NCBI GenBank assembly: GCA_902782625.1
Contig: CACZNZ010000178.1
Coordinates: 1 to 5,015 of the forward strand
From: an uncultured Lachnospiraceae bacterium
Lineage (GTDB): Bacteria; Bacillota; Clostridia; Lachnospirales; Lachnospiraceae
DNA length: 5,015 nucleotides
Direction: 5' to 3'
Shown: positions 1-4,933 of the stretch, one piece after another
How positions within the stretch are numbered: position 1 is the stretch's first letter
Layout: each line of letters starts with the position of its first letter
Program-made: the position numbers and the translations under genes
The notes under the pieces: model-generated
Seen by the model: only the letters and a program-made list of their open reading frames with translations
The model's database searches: none
What the model was told of the DNA's origin: nothing

Positions 1-844
1 CACTTCCGGTCTTAAACAACGCATAGACTAACAGGGCTGTATATCCGAGACATGTCCACATTGCCGCAGCAACGTCATTCACAAACACAATATTGTTCAA
101 CAGCACAGCATAGATGCCCATGCAGACCATGATCAGAAAGCCCTGGAAAGCAAGCGCAAGGATAGATTTCAGATAATTCTGTCCCACATGGCTCCAGTCA
201 TGATTTGTGAAGGTTGCAAATGGTATCGGGGCGAGAGATGTGACCAGGTAGATCTCAATGATTCTTGCATAGACCACAAGAAACACGCAGAGAGAAAGCA
301 GGTTGATCGCAAGAAAAACAAAGGCTGATGTGAGAAATATTCCGAACAGTTCCCCGGTGCCCTTATCCTCCAGGGCTTCTGCGAAACCAGCCAAAGCTGT
401 TCCTGTATCAAGCCCGATAGATGTGGTGATCGTCCCGGATGCCTGCATGACGATCCGGTTTCCCAGATTAAACACCGCTGTAACGATCTGCCAGGTATTG
501 GATACAAGAAGTACCGCAATGAATGTCTTGAATATCCATTTAAAAAAAATCCAAGTATCTATATCATGCATATTGTTTTTCTGGATTATGATCTGGATCA
601 ACTCATAGCACATGACAAACGTGAGGATAATACCTGCGATCGGAAGGATCACATTCTGTGACAGCGTCTGGATCAGGGACGAGATTCCCAACCCATCCCC
701 GTTCAGAGTCAGAAGGCCGGATGAACCGTACCTTCCAAGTACATCTTCCGTTGTCATAAAAGTGGCTGTCATATAGGTTGAAATGCTGTCTATAAGGAGA
801 TGCCGGAACCAATCCGAAATATACGTAAACAATTCATCAAACAA
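1..844 (-). CDS. VirB6/TrbL-like conjugal transfer membrane protein (CD1112-type), partial at left edge
   Basis: This is a polytopic inner-membrane component of the type IV secretion channel. The minus strand stays open for 281 codons from a TTG at 844-842 to the window edge; the C-terminus, probably a short tail, lies outside. Hydrophobic segments are at about residues 65-87, 100-122, 165-195, 224-252 and 258-277. Phrases typical of the clostridial VirB6-like family are visible: NVILPIAGIILTFVMCYELI (64-83), DTWIFFKWIFKTFIAV (96-111) and EIYLVTSLAPIPFA (197-210). The start is chosen because a 12-base Shine-Dalgarno-like stretch (849-860) lies just upstream at good spacing and the next residues, FDELFTYISDWFR, fit the family. 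The only nearby ATG is out of frame. The gene follows the Maff2 gene by 14 bases, and the ribosome binding site overlaps that gene's stop codon. The family call is from remembered motifs and gene order; confidence is high for the family, lower for the exact start. Confidence 0.9.
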   Translation of the reverse strand, partial: MFDELFTYISDWFRHLLIDSISTYMTATFMTTEDVLGRYGSSGLLTLNGDGLGISSLIQTLSQNVILPIAGIILTFVMCYELIQIIIQKNNMHDIDTWIFFKWIFKTFIAVLLVSNTWQIVTAVFNLGNRIVMQASGTITTSIGLDTGTALAGFAEALEDKGTGELFGIFLTSAFVFLAINLLSLCVFLVVYARIIEIYLVTSLAPIPFATFTNHDWSHVGQNYLKSILALAFQGFLIMVCMGIYAVLLNNIVFVNDVAAAMWTCLGYTALLVYALFKTGS

Positions 845-848
845 TTCC

Positions 849-860
849 GATCACCCCTTT
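849..860 (-). promoter_or_regulatory. Ribosome binding site for the TTG-initiated VirB6-like gene
   Basis: The minus strand reads AAAGGGGTGATC, a near-complete match to the 16S anti-Shine-Dalgarno complement AAGGAGGTGATC, with one G in place of A. The GGGG core lies 9 bases before the TTG at 844-842. It overlaps the TAA stop of the Maff2 gene (859-861), which suggests coupled translation. It decides the start of a gene that has no in-frame ATG near its beginning. Confidence 0.8.
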
Positions 861-1074
861 ATCCAAATAAATTTGCCAGCTGTGGCACCAGGAGTATTCC
901 TATCAGGGCAACTCCTCCTCCGGCCATAAGCTGCTTCATTCCCTGGCTCTTTGCTCCCGGATTATCATTTCCATATCCTTCCATCAAATTGATCACGCCC
1001 CAGATAGCGAGGCCTGCTCCAAGTGCTATTACCAGGGTCTGCAGTACTCCTACTGCCGATGCAAAAAAAGCCAT
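859..1074 (-). CDS. Maff2-family mobile element membrane protein
   Basis: A 71-residue hydrophobic protein of the Maff2 family, found almost only in clostridial conjugative elements beside virD4. It has two predicted membrane helices, about residues 7-31 and 47-68, joined by a polar loop containing EGYGNDNPGAKSQGMKQ, the recognisable family signature. The size and two-helix topology resemble VirB2-type pilin-like subunits of type IV secretion systems, but that role is an inference. The start is secure: AAAGGAGG ends 8 bases before the ATG. It sits 18 bases after the virD4 stop and 14 bases before the VirB6-like gene, so the three are almost certainly co-transcribed. Confidence 0.93.
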   Translation of the reverse strand: MAFFASAVGVLQTLVIALGAGLAIWGVINLMEGYGNDNPGAKSQGMKQLMAGGGVALIGILLVPQLANLFG

Positions 1075-1092
1075 TAGCTTTTCCTCCTTTCT

Positions 1093-2850
1093 TCATTCTC
1101 TGTACTCGTAAAAATCAAATATCTGATTCTGGTCTGGAAGTGCAGATTTCTGATTGAGATATTTTGCGACATCGAATGTGTTCCTCTTATCTGCTTCCGC
1201 CAGATACTTATATCTTGGGTGTTTCTTAATATCATATTTGTCCGACAAAAACGGTCTTACTCCGCGAAGCTGTAAGATACATTTATTTCCATCCATGACC
1301 GCGATCTCATCTTCGCTCATAAGGTTCTTCCCGGTTTTCTGATAACTGATACCATGGGAAAGCGTTGTCCCCCGGTTTTCCGACGTGTTATAAAGATCGA
1401 TGGTTTCTTTTCCAAGCATCGCTGACAGTTCTTTCAGCGTCGTCCTTTCCCGGCCTCCCAGAAATAGGACCGAATCGCAGTTGCCTATGATGGTATCTGC
1501 GGAGTCCCTGTAGATCGTTTTCAGCTGGCTCTGTGTCTGCAGGATAATGGACGCGGAAATTTCCCGGCTCCGGATCGTGGCTATCAGCTTGTCGAAATTC
1601 GGGATCTGCCCTATATTTGCGAACTCATCCAACAGGCATCTGACATGTACCGGCAGCCTCCCGCCATAGTAATCGTCAGCCTTGTCACAGAGCAGGTTGA
1701 ACAGCTGGCTCTGAAGGATCGCCAACAGGAAATTAAATGTCGTGTCCGTGTCTGACATGATCAGAAAAAGGGCTGTCTTCCGGTCACCGAGCGTATCAAG
1801 TTCCAGTTCATCATACCGGGTGAGTTCCCGGAGTTCTCTGATATCGAACGGGGCCAGTCTTGCCCCACAGCTGATCAGGATCGATTTGGCCGTCTTTCCG
1901 GCAGCCATCTTGAACTTCTCATACTGCCTGACTGCAAAATGGTCCGGATCGTCTTTCCTCAGATCCTCTATTACAAAATCCATCTTGCTCTTATAATCCT
2001 CATCTTCCTCCTTGACCTGCGAGGCAGAGAGAAGATCCAGGAGTGTCGTGAAATTCTTTTCCTCTTCCAGGGCCTCATAATAGATGTATCCGACCAGTGC
2101 GCAGTAAAGCAGCCGTTCCGCCTTGACCCAGAAGTCTTCGCCGGCCTTCTCCCCTTCTCCTTTTGTATTCACCATGAGAACGTTTACGAACTTCAGGATG
2201 TCCTTTTCACTGCGTATATAGGAAAAGGGGTTATAGTGCATGCTCTTGGTAAAATTCACGGTATTGAATACCTTAATCCTGTAGCCTCCCCTGAGCAGGG
2301 CTGAACCGACATCATTAATGATCGTCCCTTTCGGGTCTGTGACCACATAGGAACTGTGCATCTGAAGCAGGTTTGGGATGACGTAGTTTCTCGTCTTCCC
2401 TGATCCCGAGCCGCCTATCACAAGAACATTCTTATTCCTAGCATATTTGGGATTCTTCGGCCTCTCTTCCATGGTCAGCCACTCCGTTTTCGTCAGCAGC
2501 ACGTTCTGCAGAAATGACCGGTTGATGAATGGCCGGATATCAGCAGCGGTCCCCCACCGCGCAGAGCCATATTCAATACCCTGGCGGTATTTTTTGGAAT
2601 CCCCTTTCTTGATCAGGACCAGGATAGCAATTGTTGCCGCCCCTGCCAGCCCGATCAGCAGATCTGTCCCGTTAAAACTGACCAGGACATTGCCAAAGCT
2701 GGCAGAGAGTCCCTCCTTAAAGTGGAAGAACTTATCCGCAAATCCTGTTCCGGGACTCAGCCTCACAGCCAGGGAAAGCTTGTTGAAGAGATAAAAGGCA
2801 AAAAAGAAGATGGTTCCATATAGGATCATCTTTTTCCTGTTCCCTCTCAT
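1093..2850 (-). CDS. virD4: VirD4-like type IV coupling protein (CD1115-type conjugation ATPase)
   Basis: This is the coupling protein of the conjugation machine, a membrane-anchored hexameric ATPase that recruits the relaxase-DNA complex and feeds it to the secretion channel. The 585-residue protein has two N-terminal membrane segments (about 10-28 and 63-80). The ATPase domain follows, with a Walker A motif GGSGSGKT at 146-153 and a Walker B segment ending LLDEF at 406-410, followed by ANIGQIPNFD. The stretch ISASIILQTQSQL (431-443) after Walker B is also typical of VirD4/TraG ATPases. Length is normal for the family and no disruption is seen. The ATG overlaps the pcfB stop as ATGA (2847-2850) and has GAGG only 2 bases in front, so initiation is probably coupled to pcfB. 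An alternative start is the ATG at 2829 (codon 8), which keeps all domains. Confidence 0.97.
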   Translation of the reverse strand: MRGNRKKMILYGTIFFFAFYLFNKLSLAVRLSPGTGFADKFFHFKEGLSASFGNVLVSFNGTDLLIGLAGAATIAILVLIKKGDSKKYRQGIEYGSARWGTAADIRPFINRSFLQNVLLTKTEWLTMEERPKNPKYARNKNVLVIGGSGSGKTRNYVIPNLLQMHSSYVVTDPKGTIINDVGSALLRGGYRIKVFNTVNFTKSMHYNPFSYIRSEKDILKFVNVLMVNTKGEGEKAGEDFWVKAERLLYCALVGYIYYEALEEEKNFTTLLDLLSASQVKEEDEDYKSKMDFVIEDLRKDDPDHFAVRQYEKFKMAAGKTAKSILISCGARLAPFDIRELRELTRYDELELDTLGDRKTALFLIMSDTDTTFNFLLAILQSQLFNLLCDKADDYYGGRLPVHVRCLLDEFANIGQIPNFDKLIATIRSREISASIILQTQSQLKTIYRDSADTIIGNCDSVLFLGGRERTTLKELSAMLGKETIDLYNTSENRGTTLSHGISYQKTGKNLMSEDEIAVMDGNKCILQLRGVRPFLSDKYDIKKHPRYKYLAEADKRNTFDVAKYLNQKSALPDQNQIFDFYEYRE

Positions 2851-3347
2851 CTCCTCAGCTCCGGTACCTTGACTTCGCTCTTTGTTCTGACCTTTTTCTT
2901 TTTCCTGTTCTGTTTCCTCTCTTGGATGCGTGTACTTCTTTTTTCTTCAACTGCATCCAGCGTTTCCCTTAAGGATCCCTTTTCCTCCAGATGAAATTCC
3001 TTTTTTGCATATTCCCTGAATGCAGCCTCCAGCACTTCCGCATCAGCCCCTTTGAAGAATACATAATACCGGTTGCTTCCTTCCTGTTTCATCAGTGCAT
3101 AATCAATGTGAAACTTCTTTGCTACGGTATCAAAGGACTTAATATTAGTCTTCGTGATCTCCACGTTGGATAGGGTGACTCCCTGCGCTTTGAGTTTTGA
3201 CAGGCTCTGTTTTCCTTTCGGTGTGTGCTCTTTTATGTTTTTGGAAAGATGGTAAGATTCCCTGATGGCTTTCTGCAAAACATGTGTCGTCAGCTTTCCC
3301 GTTTCGATGATGAGGGATACCGTTTTGGAACTGATTTCCTCCTGCAT
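2847..3347 (-). CDS. pcfB: PcfB family protein (DUF3801), conjugation accessory
   Basis: A 166-residue soluble protein of the PcfB/DUF3801 family, named after PcfB of the enterococcal plasmid pCF10. It is found immediately upstream of the coupling protein in many Gram-positive conjugative elements. Family signs are GKQSLSKLKAQG (about 45-56), VEITKTNIKSFDTVAKKFHIDYALMK (about 62-87) and YYVFFKGADAEVLEAAFREYAKKE (about 94-117). The C-terminal 35 residues are very rich in Lys and Arg, suggesting contact with DNA or with an acidic partner. The ATG at 3347 is preferred over the GTG three codons upstream (3356), because that GTG is itself part of the Shine-Dalgarno sequence, whose GGAGG lies 8 bases before the ATG. 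The biochemical role is not established in detail; a function in substrate handling together with VirD4 is inferred from constant linkage. Confidence 0.92.
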   Translation of the reverse strand: MQEEISSKTVSLIIETGKLTTHVLQKAIRESYHLSKNIKEHTPKGKQSLSKLKAQGVTLSNVEITKTNIKSFDTVAKKFHIDYALMKQEGSNRYYVFFKGADAEVLEAAFREYAKKEFHLEEKGSLRETLDAVEEKRSTRIQERKQNRKKKKVRTKSEVKVPELRR

Positions 3348-3555
3348 ATCTTTCACCTCCTAAATGTTTTAACGGATTACTTTCGTAATAATCAACGAAG
3401 ATGATCTGTATATCATCTTCTGTCTCCTTTTCTCTTAAAAAATCCGGGCAGTTGTAGCCCGGTTCATTACTTGGTATAGACTTACAGCATGTATCTTTTT
3501 CATTGAAGATACAGCAAATAGCCCTACAGACAGGGCAGCACATGATATTCATCAT
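3145..3555 (-). CDS. Small Cys-rich hypothetical protein with a long out-of-frame overlap into pcfB
   Basis: The open frame encodes 136 residues. I do not recognise a named family. The first 36 residues hold eight cysteines (6, 7, 10, 14, 15, 23, 24, 36), starting with the knuckle-like CCPVC, which suggests zinc binding or a redox-sensitive fold. An acidic stretch follows (REKETEDDIQIIFVDYYE, about 41-58). From about residue 66 the frame enters the pcfB ribosome binding site and then runs 203 bases through pcfB in another frame. That tail is rich in His, Arg and Gln and looks like an out-of-frame translation. The start is well supported: GGAGG lies 6 bases before the ATG, inside the end of the replisome organizer gene, and the gap between the two genes is 2 bases. 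The genuine protein may once have ended near residue 60, with the stop since lost. Confidence is good that a protein starts here and low that the tail matters. Confidence 0.6.
   Translation of the reverse strand: MMNIMCCPVCRAICCIFNEKDTCCKSIPSNEPGYNCPDFLREKETEDDIQIIFVDYYESNPLKHLGGERYAGGNQFQNGIPHHRNGKADDTCFAESHQGILPSFQKHKRAHTERKTEPVKTQSAGSHPIQRGDHED
3353..3363 (-). promoter_or_regulatory. Strong ribosome binding site of pcfB
   Basis: The minus strand reads TTAGGAGGTGA, a near-consensus Shine-Dalgarno sequence with GGAGG 8 bases before the ATG at 3347. It lies inside the reading frame of the Cys-rich ORF, where it encodes the Leu-Gly-Gly around residues 65-67. It rules out the in-frame GTG at 3356 as the start of pcfB. 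Confidence 0.85.
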
Positions 3556-3557
3556 TA

Positions 3558-4142
3558 TTATCCTCCATTATTGAATAATTTTTTTTCGAGAGCGTCATAA
3601 TCGTATTGACGCTCATCTGGACGGCAGAATCTGCTTCTGCCTGGTTTCCGCTGAAACTGTTTATCATTCAAGCTGCTATTAGATTCTTTTGTATTATCTT
3701 TATCTGTATTATCTTCTCTTATACTGTATTGCGCCGTCCATGGACTGTCCGTGGACGGTCCGGATAAACGGCTCCCTTTCGTATCAGATCGTTCTTTCAT
3801 CTCAAGGAGTTCCACATCCGGGTTGATCTGCAGCAACAGATCTTTGTAGATGCTGTCTATCTTCCGGTCAGCTCTGAGGGTATTCTGGACTCTCCAGTCG
3901 ACGATGAAGGATACCAGGTCCTCGTTCAGTACCTGTACAAATCCTTTGCTTACCAGTACCCTTAAGTCATCCTCATTTGCCCTGATCAGATTGATCACAG
4001 GAAATGCTTCCACGACACCGTCATCATCCGCGTTTATCAGCAGATGAAAATAAAGATTCTGCGAAGAAACCGGCATCTTGATAAACTTTGCAGATTCAAC
4101 AATTTTCCTGCTAATCATGCGTCTCTCAGCAATGGATATCAC
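3558..4142 (-). CDS. Replisome organizer-like replication initiation protein
   Basis: A phage-type replisome organizer, the class that binds an origin and loads host helicase; in ICEs it probably drives replication of the excised circle. The N-terminal region matches the family: AERRMISRKIVESAKF, then MPVSSQNLYFHLLINADDDG, NEDDLRVLVSKGFV and LVSFIVDWRVQNTLRADRK. A low-complexity linker (RLSGPSTDSPWTAQYS, then REDNTDKDNTKE) follows. The C-terminal motif RFCRPDERQYDYDALEKKL is typical of this class. The open frame extends further upstream to 4391, but that part is out-of-frame reading of the preceding gene. Three starts are possible: GTG at 4142 (used here, 194 codons plus stop, GAGGT 9 bases before it), ATT at 4133 with an excellent ribosome binding site, and ATG at 4118 without a good one. 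The 5' end overlaps the winged-helix gene by 8-17 bases, so translation is probably coupled. The linker DNA may contain an origin. Confidence 0.85.
   Translation of the reverse strand: MISIAERRMISRKIVESAKFIKMPVSSQNLYFHLLINADDDGVVEAFPVINLIRANEDDLRVLVSKGFVQVLNEDLVSFIVDWRVQNTLRADRKIDSIYKDLLLQINPDVELLEMKERSDTKGSRLSGPSTDSPWTAQYSIREDNTDKDNTKESNSSLNDKQFQRKPGRSRFCRPDERQYDYDALEKKLFNNGG
3690..3715 (-). repeat. AT-rich direct repeat TGTATTATCTT inside the replisome organizer gene
   Basis: Two perfect 11-base copies (3690-3700 and 3705-3715, as read on the plus strand) recur at a period of 15 bases, with a partial third unit CTGTATT at 3724-3730. They sit in an AT-rich tract of roughly 70 bases (about 3660-3730). 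In protein they encode the repeated D-N-T-(D/K)-K pattern of the linker. With the adjacent palindromic repeats they resemble the unwinding part of an intragenic replication origin, but a simple coding repeat is equally possible. Confidence 0.6.
3736..3761. repeat. Tandem palindromic 11-base repeats (GTCCRTGGACK) in the replisome organizer gene
   Basis: The units are GTCCATGGACT (3736-3746), GTCCGTGGACG (3747-3757) and a partial GTCC (3758-3761). The first ten bases of the first unit are a perfect palindrome and those of the second nearly so. Evenly spaced palindromic repeats next to an AT-rich tract look like iterons bound by an initiator. They encode the Gly-Pro-Ser-Thr-Asp-Ser-Pro-Trp-Thr part of the linker between the two conserved ends of the protein. 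Confidence 0.6.
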
Positions 4143-4455
4143 CCCCGATGGACCTCTTCTTCGGGCGGTCGTGAATGGTATATTCCATCGTGACAAACCT
4201 GCCGTTTTTATCCCTGAGCATCTTCCTGCTGATATATCCCAGGGTTTCCAGTTCCCTGAAGGACGTTTTGACCGACCCGCAGGTATCTGTGGAAATGTCG
4301 GCAATACTCCCGATTGTGAAATCAAGATCCTGGTCGAACATATAGAGCATCCCCAGGAGTCCCTTGGATCTGAAGGACAGATAGTTGTCAAAGAGATACA
4401 CTTCCCTCAGAGTTAATTTGTTTGTTTCTGTATGGTTAAAATGTAATCTTGCCAT
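4126..4455 (-). CDS. Small winged helix-turn-helix replication/regulatory protein
   Basis: A 109-residue protein of the single-domain winged-helix type that commonly precedes the replisome organizer in clostridial ICEs and phages and is related to the N-terminal domain of RepA/DnaD-like initiators. The conserved pattern is FRSKGLLGMLYMF (28-40), then the helix-turn-helix FTIGSIADISTDTCGSVKTSFRELETLGYISRK (46-78), then the wing RDKNGRFVTMEYTIHDRP (81-98). The start is supported by AAAGG 7 bases before the ATG. The protein is complete, ending just after the wing, with no effector domain. It likely binds DNA as an initiator accessory or as a regulator of its own operon; which of these cannot be told here. 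It overlaps the replisome organizer by 8-17 bases. Hairpins lie directly upstream of its ribosome binding site. Confidence 0.85.
   Translation of the reverse strand: MARLHFNHTETNKLTLREVYLFDNYLSFRSKGLLGMLYMFDQDLDFTIGSIADISTDTCGSVKTSFRELETLGYISRKMLRDKNGRFVTMEYTIHDRPKKRSIGGDIHC
4138..4146 (-). promoter_or_regulatory. Shine-Dalgarno sequence placed for an ATT (AUU) start
   Basis: The minus strand reads GGGGGTGAT, matching GGAGGTGAT except for one G that can wobble-pair. Its GGGGG lies exactly 8 bases before an ATT at 4133-4131, from which the protein would read M-A-E-R-R-M. That is the N-terminus I remember for many members of this family. The GTG at 4142-4140 lies inside this Shine-Dalgarno sequence, just as the GTG before pcfB does. 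The true start is therefore uncertain. Confidence 0.5.
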
Positions 4456-4606
4456 TGTTTTTCCTTTCCTGTTTATGTAACAGGCAGGGACTACTTTCAG
4501 ACAGTCCCTGCCATTTTTCTATTGTTATTATGTCTTTTTTATTCTGAATCATATTTGACGCCCTCACCCCTGATTCCGGGAACATGCCGGCCTGCTTCTG
4601 CATCAT
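4436..4606 (-). CDS. Possible 56-residue leader ORF upstream of the winged-helix gene
   Basis: This open frame starts at ATG 4606 (a second ATG follows at 4603) behind a near-consensus GGGGAGGTGA, with GGAGG 10 bases away. That is slightly long but one of the best ribosome binding sites in the window. The peptide begins MMQKQAGMFPESGVRASNM and ends NNGKITF, overlapping the winged-helix gene by 20 bases in another frame. I recognise no domain, and the composition is not clearly protein-like. The 10-bp hairpin at 4483-4512 lies within it. It could be a leader peptide whose translation controls the downstream gene, a small real protein, or chance. The frame extends to an ATG at 4648, but that start lacks a well-placed ribosome binding site. 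Confidence 0.35.
   Translation of the reverse strand: MMQKQAGMFPESGVRASNMIQNKKDIITIEKWQGLSESSPCLLHKQERKNNGKITF
4468..4484 (-). promoter_or_regulatory. Hairpin abutting the ribosome binding site of the winged-helix gene
   Basis: The minus strand folds as CCTGTT-ACATA-AACAGG, a perfect 6-bp stem with a 5-base loop, and the AAAGG Shine-Dalgarno sequence (4463-4467) follows directly. It shares two bases (4483-4484) with the neighbouring 10-bp hairpin, so the two stems compete at their junction. This could modulate translation of the initiator operon. Confidence 0.45.
4483..4520 (+). terminator. Intrinsic terminator-like hairpin facing rightward
   Basis: GGCAGGGACT (4483-4492) and AGTCCCTGCC (4503-4512) form a perfect 10-bp GC-rich stem with a 10-base loop. 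On the plus strand ATTTTTCT follows at once, as in a Rho-independent terminator. On the minus strand there is no T tract after it, so leftward operon transcription should pass. No plus-strand gene ends here, so it may block antisense transcription or act as an RNA structure in the leftward leader. Confidence 0.5.
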
Positions 4607-4620
4607 AGGAATCTCACCTC

Positions 4621-4669
4621 CCCGAGGATCTCTCCGGGCCGCCCTCATTGCGTGGGACTATTCCCTCAC
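4621..4669 (-). promoter_or_regulatory. Pair of hairpins in the leftward leader, ahead of the leader ORF
   Basis: Read on the minus strand, 4669-4652 folds as GTGAGGG-AATAGT-CCCAC (five pairs with a 2-base bulge). Positions 4638-4621 fold as CCCGGA-GAGA-TCCTCGGG (six pairs with a 2-base bulge and a GNRA-type GAGA loop). The second stem ends immediately before the strong ribosome binding site of the leader ORF. This suggests a structured 5' leader, but I match it to no known RNA family. Confidence 0.35.
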
Positions 4670-4768
4670 CTTCTGGTTTCTATAGCACGAGCTGTGACTA
4701 GACGGAAGTTTCATTATCTGTAACCGGATGCTGCATATTCAGTTGTCAAAGTGCTCTGGAGTTTTTAC

Positions 4769-4810
4769 CCCTCCACCTCTCTATGGGGTCTTGTTGATGC
4801 CAAACCCACC
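4769..4810 (+). repeat. Left arm of tripartite inverted repeat (CCCTC-N5-CTCTATGGGGTC-N14-CCCACC)
   Basis: On the plus strand CCCTC is at 4769-4773, CTCTATGGGGTC at 4779-4790 and CCCACC at 4805-4810. All three blocks recur in inverted order, with identical spacing, at 4868-4909. The bases between blocks differ between the two arms, so the blocks appear to be kept for a reason, such as protein binding or pairing. Confidence 0.75.
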
Positions 4811-4867
4811 ACTTTTTCTGCAAAAAAGTTTGTATTTTTTTAGTACATAAAAAATGGCCATTAAAAC
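4811..4867. other. AT-rich hairpin-forming centre between the inverted arms
   Basis: The 57 bases between the arms are mostly A and T and contain local symmetry of their own: ACTTTTT/AAAAAGT (4811-4817 with 4823-4829), ATTTTTT/AAAAAAT (4834-4840 with 4849-4855), and the palindrome ATGGCCAT (4854-4861). This suits a melting site, a promoter region or a single-strand origin. No ORF is seen. Confidence 0.55.
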
Positions 4868-4909
4868 GGTGGGATAGCCCCTTGCGCGACCCCATAGAGG
4901 ATTAGAGGG
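4868..4909 (-). repeat. Right arm of tripartite inverted repeat
   Basis: Read on the minus strand from 4909, this is CCCTC, five bases, CTCTATGGGGTC (4899-4888), fourteen bases, then CCCACC (4873-4868). The 12-base core is a perfect inverted match to the left arm. The fourteen-base spacer here contains GCGCAAGG, and the local GGG-ATAG-CCC (4871-4880) can also form a small hairpin. Confidence 0.75.
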
Positions 4910-4921
4910 AGCAGCAAAATA

Positions 4922-4933
4922 ATTGCATGCAAT
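4922..4933. promoter_or_regulatory. 12-bp perfect palindrome, candidate operator of the divergent gene
   Basis: ATTGCATGCAAT is a perfect palindrome 29 bases upstream of the likely start of the plus-strand gene. Its position suits a dimeric regulator. It also contains the alternative ATG (4927) of that gene. Chance cannot be excluded at this length. Confidence 0.4.

Noticed and set aside
169..519. Minus-strand open frame of 116 codons
   Set aside because: It lies inside the VirB6-like gene in another frame, is rich in Ser, Arg and His, and has no family features. It is a shadow.
303..608. Plus-strand open frame of 101 codons
   Set aside because: It is antisense to the VirB6-like gene, has no convincing ribosome binding site and no recognisable domain.
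603..812. Minus-strand open frame of 69 codons
   Set aside because: It is an out-of-frame reading of the N-terminal part of the VirB6-like gene.
800..1111. Plus-strand open frame across the Maff2 gene
   Set aside because: It is antisense to the secure Maff2 gene, and its composition is that of a complementary strand.
1939..2304. Plus-strand open frame of 121 codons inside virD4
   Set aside because: It is antisense to conserved VirD4 coding sequence and has no independent support; the same holds for the frames at 1154-1342, 1742-1996 and 2447-2794.
4143..4391. Upstream extension of the replisome organizer frame to ATG 4391
   Set aside because: This part is the winged-helix gene read out of frame; it is rich in Ser, Arg, Gly and Pro and has no family similarity. 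The conserved protein begins at A-E-R-R-M.
4737..4752. Minus-strand CTTTGACAACTGAATA, resembling both a -35 box (TTGACA) and a Firmicutes rRNA spacer motif
   Set aside because: No acceptable -10 box lies 16-18 bases downstream (GATAAT is 25 bases away), and no rRNA or tRNA sequence is nearby.
4769..4909. CRISPR array or rRNA/tRNA gene in the repeat-bearing region
   Set aside because: There are only two repeat copies and they are inverted, with no regular spacers and no cloverleaf.
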